64,000 nucleotides of DNA from Lachnospiraceae bacterium (GTDB lineage: Bacteria; Bacillota; Clostridia; Lachnospirales; Lachnospiraceae): contig JAILKC010000055.1 of the NCBI GenBank assembly GCA_024694055.1, positions 1 to 64,000 of the forward strand, given 5' to 3'. Under the pieces are notes generated by a model that was not told the DNA's origin, did not search any database, and was given only the letters and a program-made list of their open reading frames with translations. Shown piece after piece: positions 1 to 8,236 of the stretch. The position numbers and the translations under genes are program-made. Within the stretch, counting starts at the first letter, position 1, and each line of letters starts with the position of its first letter.

Positions 1-193
1 GCACTTCCAAATTCAGTGATTGTATAATTACAAAATTCAATGCTACAAGCAAAACACATATTATCCAAAAACACGCACCGGTCACAAAATTGGTGGCTGT
101 ACGCCATCCTAAAATGTTATGCCACGAGAATGATATTATCACGCTAAGTAAAAGAACGAATATTGATGCCAAAAGTTTTCTTATAAGATTCAT
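1..193 (-). CDS. Partial small membrane protein (N-terminus only, runs off window edge)
   Basis: Reverse strand reads MNLIRKLLASIFVLLLSVIISFSWHNILGWRTATNFVTGACFWIICVLLVALNFVIIQSLNLEV..., open to the edge, two hydrophobic segments, starts 9 bp after the stop of the SPFH gene. Absent from the ORF track because it is truncated. Confidence 0.65.
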   Translation of the reverse strand, partial: MNLIRKLLASIFVLLLSVIISFSWHNILGWRTATNFVTGACFWIICVLLVALNFVIIQSLNLEV

Positions 194-201
194 GAACGCT
201 C

Positions 202-1374
202 CTATTCTACCGGCTCTCCACATTCAGAGCAAAACTTCTTACCATATTCAATATCAGCGCCGCATTTGCATTTATGTTTAGCAAAAGAAAAACCACATTC
301 GTCACAGAATTTTGCGCCTTTTTTTACCATATTCCCACAATGTGGACAACTTATACCTTCCTCAATCATTTGCTCACCACATTCATTACAGAATTTGGAA
401 TTCATTGAATTCTTAGCACCACATTTGGGACATATCCTTGATTTTGAATCATAAGCAGGATTCATGTTGGGGTTATTAAGATTAGAAACCATTCCCATGC
501 CTACTCCCATGCCTACTCCTCCGGCTGCTAATGCTCCCGCAACTCCGCTTTCATTCTTGGCCGCAGATTCGTATACATCAAACGACCTCTTCGTAACGTA
601 CCTGCCATCGCCCATTATTTCGAATTCCGCCTTATTCTCCAAAATTGAATTTATTTTCTCAAAATCCTCATCTGGGAAGTTGACTGATTCAACATAAAAA
701 TTGACTACTCTAAGTCCATATTTTTCAAATTCTGATAACAACTTTTCTTTCGATTTATCAGATATATCTTCTAATCGAGCTGATATCTCAAGAGCAGATA
801 TTTTCTCATTTATTATTGTTTCAGCTATAACTGATTTTGTTTTTAACACCACTAAACCGCGATAAAAATCGCGAACCTTATCATATTTAACATAATCAGC
901 ACGACTCATCCCACCAATTAGTTCTTTAAAAAAAAGCTTGCTATCAACCAATTTTAGTCCCATTTGTCCAAAAGCTCTTATTCGCAAGCGAACAAAGTAT
1001 TTTGGATCGACTATCGAAATTGGATCCGACGTTCCCCAATAAACATCCAATTTGGTTGCAATATTTATAAAGTATATTTCCGCTGAGAACGGAGTCTTCT
1101 TTCCAAACGGAGCGTTTACAACTTTACAAAGGATCGGTAGATTCTTTGTCTCAAGCGTATATGTTCCGGCTTCCATAACATCATAGATTTCTCCGCCCTT
1201 AACAAAAAGAGCTACTTGTCCTTCCTGAACAACCACCTGCGAACCCCATACGATTCCCTCTGCAGGATACTTATATACAATCCAGTCTCGTCCTCGTAAA
1301 CCATCAAACTTGACAACATCAAATATCCCTGATTTAATATCCCCTACTGCATTTGCTCCATCGAATGCGTTCAT
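202..1374 (-). CDS. SPFH/Band-7 domain protein (virion core protein-like) with C-terminal double zinc ribbons
   Basis: N-terminal DIKSGIFDVVKFDG...WIVYKYPAEGIVWGSQVVVQEGQVALFVKGG typical of SPFH family; C-terminal CPKCGAKNSMNSKFCNECG, CPHCGNMVKKGAKFCDECG, CKCGADIEYGKKFCSECG. Confidence 0.85.
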   Translation of the reverse strand: MNAFDGANAVGDIKSGIFDVVKFDGLRGRDWIVYKYPAEGIVWGSQVVVQEGQVALFVKGGEIYDVMEAGTYTLETKNLPILCKVVNAPFGKKTPFSAEIYFINIATKLDVYWGTSDPISIVDPKYFVRLRIRAFGQMGLKLVDSKLFFKELIGGMSRADYVKYDKVRDFYRGLVVLKTKSVIAETIINEKISALEISARLEDISDKSKEKLLSEFEKYGLRVVNFYVESVNFPDEDFEKINSILENKAEFEIMGDGRYVTKRSFDVYESAAKNESGVAGALAAGGVGMGVGMGMVSNLNNPNMNPAYDSKSRICPKCGAKNSMNSKFCNECGEQMIEEGISCPHCGNMVKKGAKFCDECGFSFAKHKCKCGADIEYGKKFCSECGEPVE

Positions 1375-1400
1375 ATCTAGTCTCCTCTATATATGCGTAA

Positions 1401-1417
1401 TAAGCATATGTTGCTTA
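1401..1417. promoter_or_regulatory. Candidate operator: inverted repeat TAAGCA-N5-TGCTTA in divergent intergenic region
   Basis: TAAGCATATGTTGCTTA between the SPFH gene (-) and the XRE regulator (+). Confidence 0.4.
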
Positions 1418-1495
1418 ATACTCAAATAGCATATCACATCCTGTCGTAAAATGGAAGAAAAACTTGAATAATGGGGAAATGAAGGAGGTGGCTCC

Positions 1496-1834
1496 ATGGA
1501 ATTTGATGCAGAAGGATTTGGCATGCGACTAAAGCAACATCGGATCAGGAATCATCTTACTCAAAAAGCCCTCGCAGAGCTGATTAATACAAACACAAGT
1601 TCAATTTCTCATTTAGAAAACGGAACTCATAGCCCATCGCTTAATACTCTGATCAAATTGTGCAGTGTTCTGGAGATTGGCGTAGATGATCTTCTTGCAG
1701 ACAGTCTTCCGAATCGTGATGTTTTTCTAGACATGGACATTTCAAAATTGCTATCAAACTGCACTGAATTTGAGAAGCAGGTAATCAGGGATGTGATTAT
1801 TGCATTAAAGAAAAGTCTTAAAAAGGGCAACTGA
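1496..1834 (+). CDS. XRE-family helix-turn-helix transcriptional regulator
   Basis: LKQHRIRNHLTQKALAELINTNTSSISHLENGTHSPSLNTLIKLCSVLEIGVDDLL is a classic Cro/cI HTH; RBS gaaggagg upstream. Confidence 0.9.
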   Translation: MEFDAEGFGMRLKQHRIRNHLTQKALAELINTNTSSISHLENGTHSPSLNTLIKLCSVLEIGVDDLLADSLPNRDVFLDMDISKLLSNCTEFEKQVIRDVIIALKKSLKKGN

Positions 1835-1870
1835 TTTTCCATTGTTCACGTAAAGAGAGAGGAGTTAATT

Positions 1871-2614
1871 ATGGAATTCACAAGAGCAGAACTTAAGGCA
1901 CAGGCCAAGGAACAGTTGGCCGGAAAGGTATGGAAGCTGTTTTTATGCACACTCGTAGCATGCTTACCCGCTATTATCGTGAGCAGCATACAGAGTGCTT
2001 CAACGATTGCGAACGGAGGCGTTCCGGGACCTTTCGCATCAATGCTTACATCAGTTATCAACATTCTTATAACACCGGCATTATCACTCGGTCTTATAAT
2101 GGTATATTTGAACGTAACTTACGGTGATGAGCCTCAGGTATCAACAGTATTTGAGCCTTTCAAGCGTAACTATGGCAAGACCATCGCACTTACACTTCTT
2201 GTAGGCTTATTCGTGATCCTGTGGACATGTCTTTTCATCATTCCCGGTATCATCATGGCTTATGCATATTCACAGGCTTGCTACATCTTAGCTGAGAATC
2301 CCGATATGTCAGCCATGGATTGTATCCGTGAGAGTAAGCGCATCATGAAGGGTCGTAAGATGGATCTGTTCATACTTGAGCTTTCATTCCTGCCCTGGGC
2401 ACTTTTGGTTATTGTCACAGCAGGTATCGCATCAATCTATGTAACACCTTACATGTCACTTACAATGACCAACTTCTATCACAGGATCAAGAAGGGCGGA
2501 GATCAGGCTGGTGACTATAGCACATCTGCTACAGATACGATCACAGATATCATCGAGAATGCTTCTGACAAAGTAGAAGCAACTGTTGAAAACGTAACTG
2601 ATCATATCAACTGA
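1871..2614 (+). CDS. DUF975 family integral membrane protein
   Basis: MEFTRAELKAQAKEQLAGKVWKLFLCTL..., multiple TM segments, FEPFKRNYGKTIALTLLVGLFVILWTCLFIIPGIIMAYAYSQA. Confidence 0.8.
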   Translation: MEFTRAELKAQAKEQLAGKVWKLFLCTLVACLPAIIVSSIQSASTIANGGVPGPFASMLTSVINILITPALSLGLIMVYLNVTYGDEPQVSTVFEPFKRNYGKTIALTLLVGLFVILWTCLFIIPGIIMAYAYSQACYILAENPDMSAMDCIRESKRIMKGRKMDLFILELSFLPWALLVIVTAGIASIYVTPYMSLTMTNFYHRIKKGGDQAGDYSTSATDTITDIIENASDKVEATVENVTDHIN

Positions 2615-2657
2615 TAGCTTAGAATAATCACAGAATGGTGGCATGCTCGCCATATTA

Positions 2658-2709
2658 AAAAAGGGGACTGCAGCGCAGTCCCCTAAAATATTGTTCTTTT
2701 CAGGCATCT
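2658..2709 (-). repeat. 52-bp repeat copy 1 (contains terminator hairpin GGGGACTGC-N3-GCAGTCCCC)
   Basis: Reverse complement AGATGCCTGAAAAGAACAATATTTTAGGGGACTGCGCTGCAGTCCCCTTTTT matches 8174-8225 except the two loop bases. Confidence 0.9.
2663..2683. terminator. Rho-independent terminator hairpin between convergent genes
   Basis: ggggactgcagcgcagtcccc, 9-bp GC-rich stem, 3-nt loop, A-run on one side and taaaata on the other. Confidence 0.8.
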
Positions 2710-2772
2710 TCAAGCATAGACTGCAGAATATCCTGCAATCTTATCAGCTCTTCTGCCATATCCTATCTGCAC

Positions 2773-2925
2773 TTACGCTTCGATATCTCTCTCAGCGTCT
2801 TCCTTCAATTCTCTTACAAGTTCTTTTGCAAGTTCAACATTATTTTCTTCCAAAGCATTCTCTATTTTGGATAATGCCCTAAGGAGTTTTCTGCAATATG
2901 CTACAAATTCTTTCATATCTTCCAT
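2773..2925 (-). CDS. Small protein, 50 aa, charged helical
   Basis: Reverse strand: MEDMKEFVAYCRKLLRALSKIENALEENNVELAKELVRELKEDAERDIEA*; preceded by GGAGGTTTTTT ribosome-binding site. Below the ORF-track length cutoff. Confidence 0.65.
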   Translation of the reverse strand: MEDMKEFVAYCRKLLRALSKIENALEENNVELAKELVRELKEDAERDIEA

Positions 2926-2985
2926 AAAAAACCTCCCTAACGGTATAAATATTATAGCATTACATTTAACCGTGTGCCATAATAA

Positions 2986-5900
2986 TTATGCCATAACATC
3001 CATTTTATGGGCAATCTTGCCGCCTTTTACCTGATCCTCAGGGAAATATACATACAGCATCTCACCTCTGTGGAATGCCACAAACAGAAGATTGCATACT
3101 ATCTTAAAATGAGTCGTCTCGGCATGATCCCATGCAGATTCACTTATCTTAAGTTCGAGATTGCCTGATCTTATATGAATGCATCCAAAGCCCAAGAACT
3201 TATATCTGTCATCTCCCAATTCACAATAGATCGCTACACTTCTGTACCATAGCCATATAAGGAATATCATACCGGCCAAGAACATTGCAGCACATAAGAT
3301 GATCAATGCCTTTTGCAGTGTACTAAGTGAATTCCACCAGTCCTTTATCTTTTGAGACAGGCTCTTATGAGAATTGTCAGTATCAAGATCATTCATGGTA
3401 GTATCTTTGCCTTTTTCAGATATCTTGGGCATGATCTTTTCAACAGTCTCTTTCTTTTCATTATCGGGCTTTTCGGATTTATTAAATACACTTTTAACAC
3501 TGTTTTTAAGCCTGTCTATTCCGGGATGAATAAGACTTGGAATTACTCCGGACACGGTCACTGACGCTTCTGCCGTATTGCCCGCATTATCAGAGACTGT
3601 CACGGTATATACACCGTCTAACCCGGCTATGAATACCGATCCGCTTCCACTTTCAGGACCGCTCCATGTAAAACTGCTTTGATTGATCCCTGAAGAATCA
3701 TCGTTTGCGTATGCGCTTAGCATTGCTGCTTTGCCTTTTGCGATAAGCTCACAGGATGCAGTAATAACAGGTGCCACTTTGTCGATATTGGTCACCGTCA
3801 GGCTGTAGTACTCAGTATTGCCGTGCCGGTCTCTTACCGCGACCTTCACCTCTCCATTATCTTCTACCGATATACTGTCATCATCTGTCCATGAATCACC
3901 ACTGTCATAAGAGAAGCAATTATCCGGCAAACCGACTCCATCCGTTCCGTCCGGATTTATGTCAACCGCATCAAAAGATACTTCTACATCGCCATTGGTC
4001 CAGTATCCAGGATACAGATCGTGTCTTACGCTTGGACTGTATTCATCAATAAAATCAATGACCATACTTCTTTGAGCGATATTGCCAAGTTTATCTCTTA
4101 CGGCAAAATCCACCCTTCCGTTTCCGTTATAAGTGCGTGTAGTTGCGTCAGTCCATGTCGCACCACCATCATAGCTATATGGCTGAATATCAAGTCCTGA
4201 ACCAACACGTCCGTCTGAAAGCATGTCATCACACTCTACCGTAAGCGTAGTCTGCCTTAAATTCTTGGTGTCATCATACTCAAACTTAAGTATCCTGGGT
4301 TCTTCATGATCTATATTGGAAATGGTGAAAGAAGTCTCCGTGATATTTCCAAGCTTATCACGTGATAAAACCGTATAATCACCGTTATCTTCATAAAGAT
4401 GAACGTATTCATCGCACCAGTTAAGACCACCATCATAGCTGAAAGGCTTATCATCAAGGCCGCATCCATCACGCCCGTCAGGCTGATTATCATTGATCTC
4501 TACGATAGTGAAAGTCACGCCTTCTTTTATCCAATCCACAGGCGGGTCAAGTGTATATTCAATGACGGTAGGCGATGTAAAGTCTATATTGCTTATCTCA
4601 ATGCTGTAGCCGGTGGTATTGTCATTTTTATCCTTAACAAGGATTTCAAGCACACAATTATCATCCACTATGATCTTGGGATCATCAGTCCACGTCTGAC
4701 CGCCGTCAAAGGAATAACACTCATCGGGCAGACCTATTCCGGGTTGACCGTTCGGTTTATCATCAGATGAATCAAGTATCACCTCTATGCTTTCCGTGGT
4801 CCATTCCTCAGTGGATACACTATGTGTGACTACAGGGGGATAATCATCAATATTCTCAATGTTAAATTCCTTGGATGAAGTGTTACCAAGCTTATCCTTG
4901 ACCATAAACGTAAATGATATGTTATGGTCGACGTATAATCTGTTCTCATCAGTCCATGTCTGTCCTCCGTCATAGCTGTATGGCATATCCGCAAGCCCAC
5001 AGCCATTTCTTCCATCAGCCATGATATCATCACAATCCGCAACTACCTCCAAAGTACGAAGATTGTCCGTATGATCATAGTCGCATGACAGAATTCTTGG
5101 AGCTTCATGATCTATATTGCCTATGGTGAATTCAAACTCCAAAGTATTAAGCAGTCTGTCTCTTATAAGAACCTTGTAATCACCGTTTTCCTCATAAAAC
5201 TGCGTGGATTTATAGGTCCAGGTCTGCCCTCCGTCATAACTGTAGGGGCGAGAATGCAAGCCGCATCCCGGGGTACCGGTCGGCTGTATATCATCCACAT
5301 CGTCAAGGCTAAGCGTCACCCCTTCCTTCACCCAGTCCGTAGGATCAAGAGTATATGCCACTACGGTAGGCGCCGTAATATCTATGTTGGTCACATTCAT
5401 GCTGTAATAGGCTTTATTGCCGTTTTTGTCACGAACAACAACACTTACTCTTTGATTGTCATTTACCGTTATATTGCCATCCGAAGACCATGTACGTCCG
5501 CCATCATATGAGTAGCAGTCTTCAGGCAGGCCAATTCCGTCGCTTCCGTCCGGATTCTTATCGATTGCCGAAAAAATAACCGTCACAGGATCTTTGGTCC
5601 ATGTAGTCTTGGACAGTTCGTGACTGATCTGCGGAGCATGATCGTCTATATTGTCAATTGTTACATCATGCTCTGCAACATTGCCAAGCCTGTCTCTTAC
5701 ATATATGTGAATTGTCTTATTCTGTTCGGTAGAATAACATGGCGAAGTTGACCATGTCTGACCTCCGTCGTAACTGTATGGCTTAGGATCAAGTCCTGCA
5801 CCGGTGCGTCCGTCAGCCATGACATCATCACACGTAAGCTCTATAGTGACACTTCGTCTGTTCGGACTGTGATCATAATCACAGTTAAGTATCCTCGGGG

Positions 5901-6807
5901 CCTCGTTATCGATATTGGAGATGGTAAAGGTAGTCGTAGTGGTATTTCCCACTTTATCTCTTGCCATTACGCTGTAAGTTCCGTTCTGTGTATAAAGATG
6001 TGAGGTATCCGAAGTCCAACTTGTTCCGTTATCATAGCTGTAAGGAGATGAATCCAGACCACTTCCGTCACTCCCGTCAGGCTGAGGATCTCTGACATCC
6101 AGCATGGTCAGTCTTACACCCTCTTTTACCCAACATGACGGATCCAAAAGATAGGATACTATCATCGGAGCAGTCACATCTATATTGCTTACATTGACGG
6201 AATACACTGCTCCTCCAGAACTTGAATTACCGTCGGTAGCAAGCGAAAAAGTATAGTTGCCGTTCTCGGTTATATGGAAATGACCGTTGTCATAGGCCGT
6301 TCCGTTTTGGATATACGGGTTGGATGCAACACCCATTCCATGACTTTCATAGCTTACATCTATGTAGAAATCCTTACACCAGTCACTGGTGCTTCTTGTA
6401 TATGTCACATATCCTACAACGGCTCCGCTTCCATATCCGCATCCCATCTCATAGTAAGTATAGGATTCACTTCTTGTCTCACTGTGCGGGCAACTCTCAC
6501 CTCCTCTGTCGCCGTGATACGATGCTCCGCATCTGTTACATTCCGATGTACCCCATGAATCACCCCAGTAATGGAGTGTTCCTCCGCAGGGAATTTCTAT
6601 ATCCCTGCTTCCACTGCACTGGATGTTATAGCATCCTCCACCGCTGTCGCTGTTGCCGGTATGAACATGATATATGGGATAGGTAACCGATTCTTCTGCA
6701 GCATGTGCAGTGATCGGAAGAATATACAGCATAATAAGCTGTATGAGCGAAAAGAATATTATGCCCGGGAATATCGGTCCGGGCTTTTTATGTACAAAAA
6801 AAGACAT
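2986..6807 (-). CDS. Large secreted/membrane-anchored surface protein with nine Ig-like-type repeats, C-terminal TM and short C-terminal domain
   Basis: Signal-like N-terminus (IIFFSLIQLIMLYILPITAHAAEES), Cys/His-rich N-terminal region, nine ~88-aa modules with [PC][YF]SYDGGxTW...V[RK]D[KR]xGN...NID, then TM LQKALIILCAAMFLAGMIFLIWLWY. Confidence 0.85.
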   Translation of the reverse strand: MSFFVHKKPGPIFPGIIFFSLIQLIMLYILPITAHAAEESVTYPIYHVHTGNSDSGGGCYNIQCSGSRDIEIPCGGTLHYWGDSWGTSECNRCGASYHGDRGGESCPHSETRSESYTYYEMGCGYGSGAVVGYVTYTRSTSDWCKDFYIDVSYESHGMGVASNPYIQNGTAYDNGHFHITENGNYTFSLATDGNSSSGGAVYSVNVSNIDVTAPMIVSYLLDPSCWVKEGVRLTMLDVRDPQPDGSDGSGLDSSPYSYDNGTSWTSDTSHLYTQNGTYSVMARDKVGNTTTTTFTISNIDNEAPRILNCDYDHSPNRRSVTIELTCDDVMADGRTGAGLDPKPYSYDGGQTWSTSPCYSTEQNKTIHIYVRDRLGNVAEHDVTIDNIDDHAPQISHELSKTTWTKDPVTVIFSAIDKNPDGSDGIGLPEDCYSYDGGRTWSSDGNITVNDNQRVSVVVRDKNGNKAYYSMNVTNIDITAPTVVAYTLDPTDWVKEGVTLSLDDVDDIQPTGTPGCGLHSRPYSYDGGQTWTYKSTQFYEENGDYKVLIRDRLLNTLEFEFTIGNIDHEAPRILSCDYDHTDNLRTLEVVADCDDIMADGRNGCGLADMPYSYDGGQTWTDENRLYVDHNISFTFMVKDKLGNTSSKEFNIENIDDYPPVVTHSVSTEEWTTESIEVILDSSDDKPNGQPGIGLPDECYSFDGGQTWTDDPKIIVDDNCVLEILVKDKNDNTTGYSIEISNIDFTSPTVIEYTLDPPVDWIKEGVTFTIVEINDNQPDGRDGCGLDDKPFSYDGGLNWCDEYVHLYEDNGDYTVLSRDKLGNITETSFTISNIDHEEPRILKFEYDDTKNLRQTTLTVECDDMLSDGRVGSGLDIQPYSYDGGATWTDATTRTYNGNGRVDFAVRDKLGNIAQRSMVIDFIDEYSPSVRHDLYPGYWTNGDVEVSFDAVDINPDGTDGVGLPDNCFSYDSGDSWTDDDSISVEDNGEVKVAVRDRHGNTEYYSLTVTNIDKVAPVITASCELIAKGKAAMLSAYANDDSSGINQSSFTWSGPESGSGSVFIAGLDGVYTVTVSDNAGNTAEASVTVSGVIPSLIHPGIDRLKNSVKSVFNKSEKPDNEKKETVEKIMPKISEKGKDTTMNDLDTDNSHKSLSQKIKDWWNSLSTLQKALIILCAAMFLAGMIFLIWLWYRSVAIYCELGDDRYKFLGFGCIHIRSGNLELKISESAWDHAETTHFKIVCNLLFVAFHRGEMLYVYFPEDQVKGGKIAHKMDVMA
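3778..6177 (-). repeat. Protein-coding super-repeat: three copies of a three-module (A-B-C) unit
   Basis: A: xxYxLDPxxWxKEGVxxx...PYSYDxG; B: EAPRILxxxYDxxxNxRxxxxxxxCDDxMADGRxGxGL..PYSYDGG; C: ...HxxxxxxWTxxxVxVxxxxxDxNPDGxDGxGLPxxCYSYDGG; order A-B-C repeated three times. Confidence 0.9.
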
Positions 6808-6951
6808 ACTACCTCCTTAGGTCATATTTGATCGATAAACTGATGACCTATGCGCGGTTATATGTCTGTATAACGAATTTGAGTGATTGAATTATATATT
6901 AGCGCACGCAAAATGGCAAGAACTTTTTTGGCTTTTTCGTATTGCACTATG

Positions 6952-6965
6952 CAAACATCTGTTCT
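6952..6965. promoter_or_regulatory. Candidate LexA/SOS box upstream of Y-family polymerase
   Basis: CAAACATCTGTTCT, one mismatch to GAAC-N4-GTTC core, 12 bp before ATG at 6977. Confidence 0.45.
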
Positions 6966-6976
6966 ATAATGTGCTT

Positions 6977-8164
6977 ATGAGATATGTATTGCACATCGAC
7001 GTGAACAGCGCATTTTTGGCATGGTCAGCAGTATACAGGCTTAAAGAACTTGGGCAAAAGGATGATTTAAGAGAGATACCTTCCGTTGTCGGCGGAGATG
7101 AAGCATCAAGGCACGGTATCGTACTTGCCAAGTCCACTCCCGCGAAGAAATATGGGATTGAGACCGCGGAACCCATAGCTGCAGCCAGACGCAAGTGCCC
7201 GGGGCTTGTGATCGTACCGTCCGATTTTCAGACTTATAAGAAGTATTCCAATGCATTTATCGATATTTTAAGAGCTCATACCGATGAAGTATATCAGTAC
7301 AGTATAGATGAAGCATGGGCGGTTTTTGACGGCTTTTTTGATTCGAATGAACAGGTTACGGCTTTTGCCTATTCTCTTAAGAGCGAGATATATGATAAGC
7401 TTGGTTTTACCGTCAACATAGGCGTTTCCACCAAGTTTACACTGGCCAAGATCGCGGGCGATTTTGAAAAGCCTGACAAAGTGCATACTCTTTTTGAAGA
7501 AGAAGTCCCTTATAAGCTTTGGCCACTTCCCGTGAATGTCATTTTATATGTCGGCAAAAGTATGACCTCATCTTTGCGTAAGCTTGGCATACTCACAGTT
7601 AAGGATCTTTATGATGCCGATCCGCAGATCATCTCTGACAATCTGGGTAAATTCGGTCTGTCCATATGGGAAAGCGCAAGAGGGGCTGATATTGATCCTT
7701 CAGGATGGGAAGAATCAGAACAGAAGGGATACGGCAACAGCACCACCACTGCTTCCAATACGGAAGATTGGAGTACGGCGCGCAAGATACTTATGATGCT
7801 TGCGGATCGTGTAGGTAAGCGTCTAAGAGAAGATGAGGTCTATGCCACCTGTATCAGTGTATCCGCCAGATATTCAGATTTTGATCACAGAAGCCGTCAG
7901 ACTACCATAGAGACGCCTACATCATCAACTTCGGATATATATGATCATGCCTGTCTTTTGCTTGGAGAATTCTGGAATGAGGACAGACCCATAAGACAAT
8001 TGGGGATCAGAGTAACGAAAGTTACGTCCGAACGGTATGAACAGCTGTCACTTTTTGATACCGCCTTAACAGACTGTGATAAGCGCATCAAAGCAGACCG
8101 GGCCATGGATGAGCTCCGCGCCCGTATGGGCAAGAATGCCGTAAGACGTGGCAATGAGATATGA
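6977..8164 (+). CDS. dinB: Y-family DNA polymerase (DinB/Pol IV or UmuC-like)
   Basis: MRYVLHIDVNSAFLAWSAV... YQYSIDEAWAVFDGF (catalytic SIDE), VNIGVSTKFTLAKIAGDFEKPD. ORF extends to 6887 but the ATG at 6977 fits the family start. Confidence 0.85.
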   Translation: MRYVLHIDVNSAFLAWSAVYRLKELGQKDDLREIPSVVGGDEASRHGIVLAKSTPAKKYGIETAEPIAAARRKCPGLVIVPSDFQTYKKYSNAFIDILRAHTDEVYQYSIDEAWAVFDGFFDSNEQVTAFAYSLKSEIYDKLGFTVNIGVSTKFTLAKIAGDFEKPDKVHTLFEEEVPYKLWPLPVNVILYVGKSMTSSLRKLGILTVKDLYDADPQIISDNLGKFGLSIWESARGADIDPSGWEESEQKGYGNSTTTASNTEDWSTARKILMMLADRVGKRLREDEVYATCISVSARYSDFDHRSRQTTIETPTSSTSDIYDHACLLLGEFWNEDRPIRQLGIRVTKVTSERYEQLSLFDTALTDCDKRIKADRAMDELRARMGKNAVRRGNEI

Positions 8165-8173
8165 TTATTCTAT

Positions 8174-8225
8174 AGATGCCTGAAAAGAACAATATTTTAG
8201 GGGACTGCATTGCAGTCCCCTTTTT
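8174..8225 (+). repeat. 52-bp repeat copy 2 (inverted relative to 2658-2709)
   Basis: AGATGCCTGAAAAGAACAATATTTTAGGGGACTGCATTGCAGTCCCCTTTTT. Confidence 0.9.
8200..8225. terminator. Rho-independent terminator between convergent genes
   Basis: GGGGACTGC-ATT-GCAGTCCCC followed by TTTTT. Confidence 0.85.
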
Positions 8226-8236
8226 GATGTATGTGA

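Noticed and set aside
3778-6177. CRISPR-like or DNA tandem repeat
   Set aside because: Periodicity is at the protein level with diverged codons; no short identical repeats with unique spacers.
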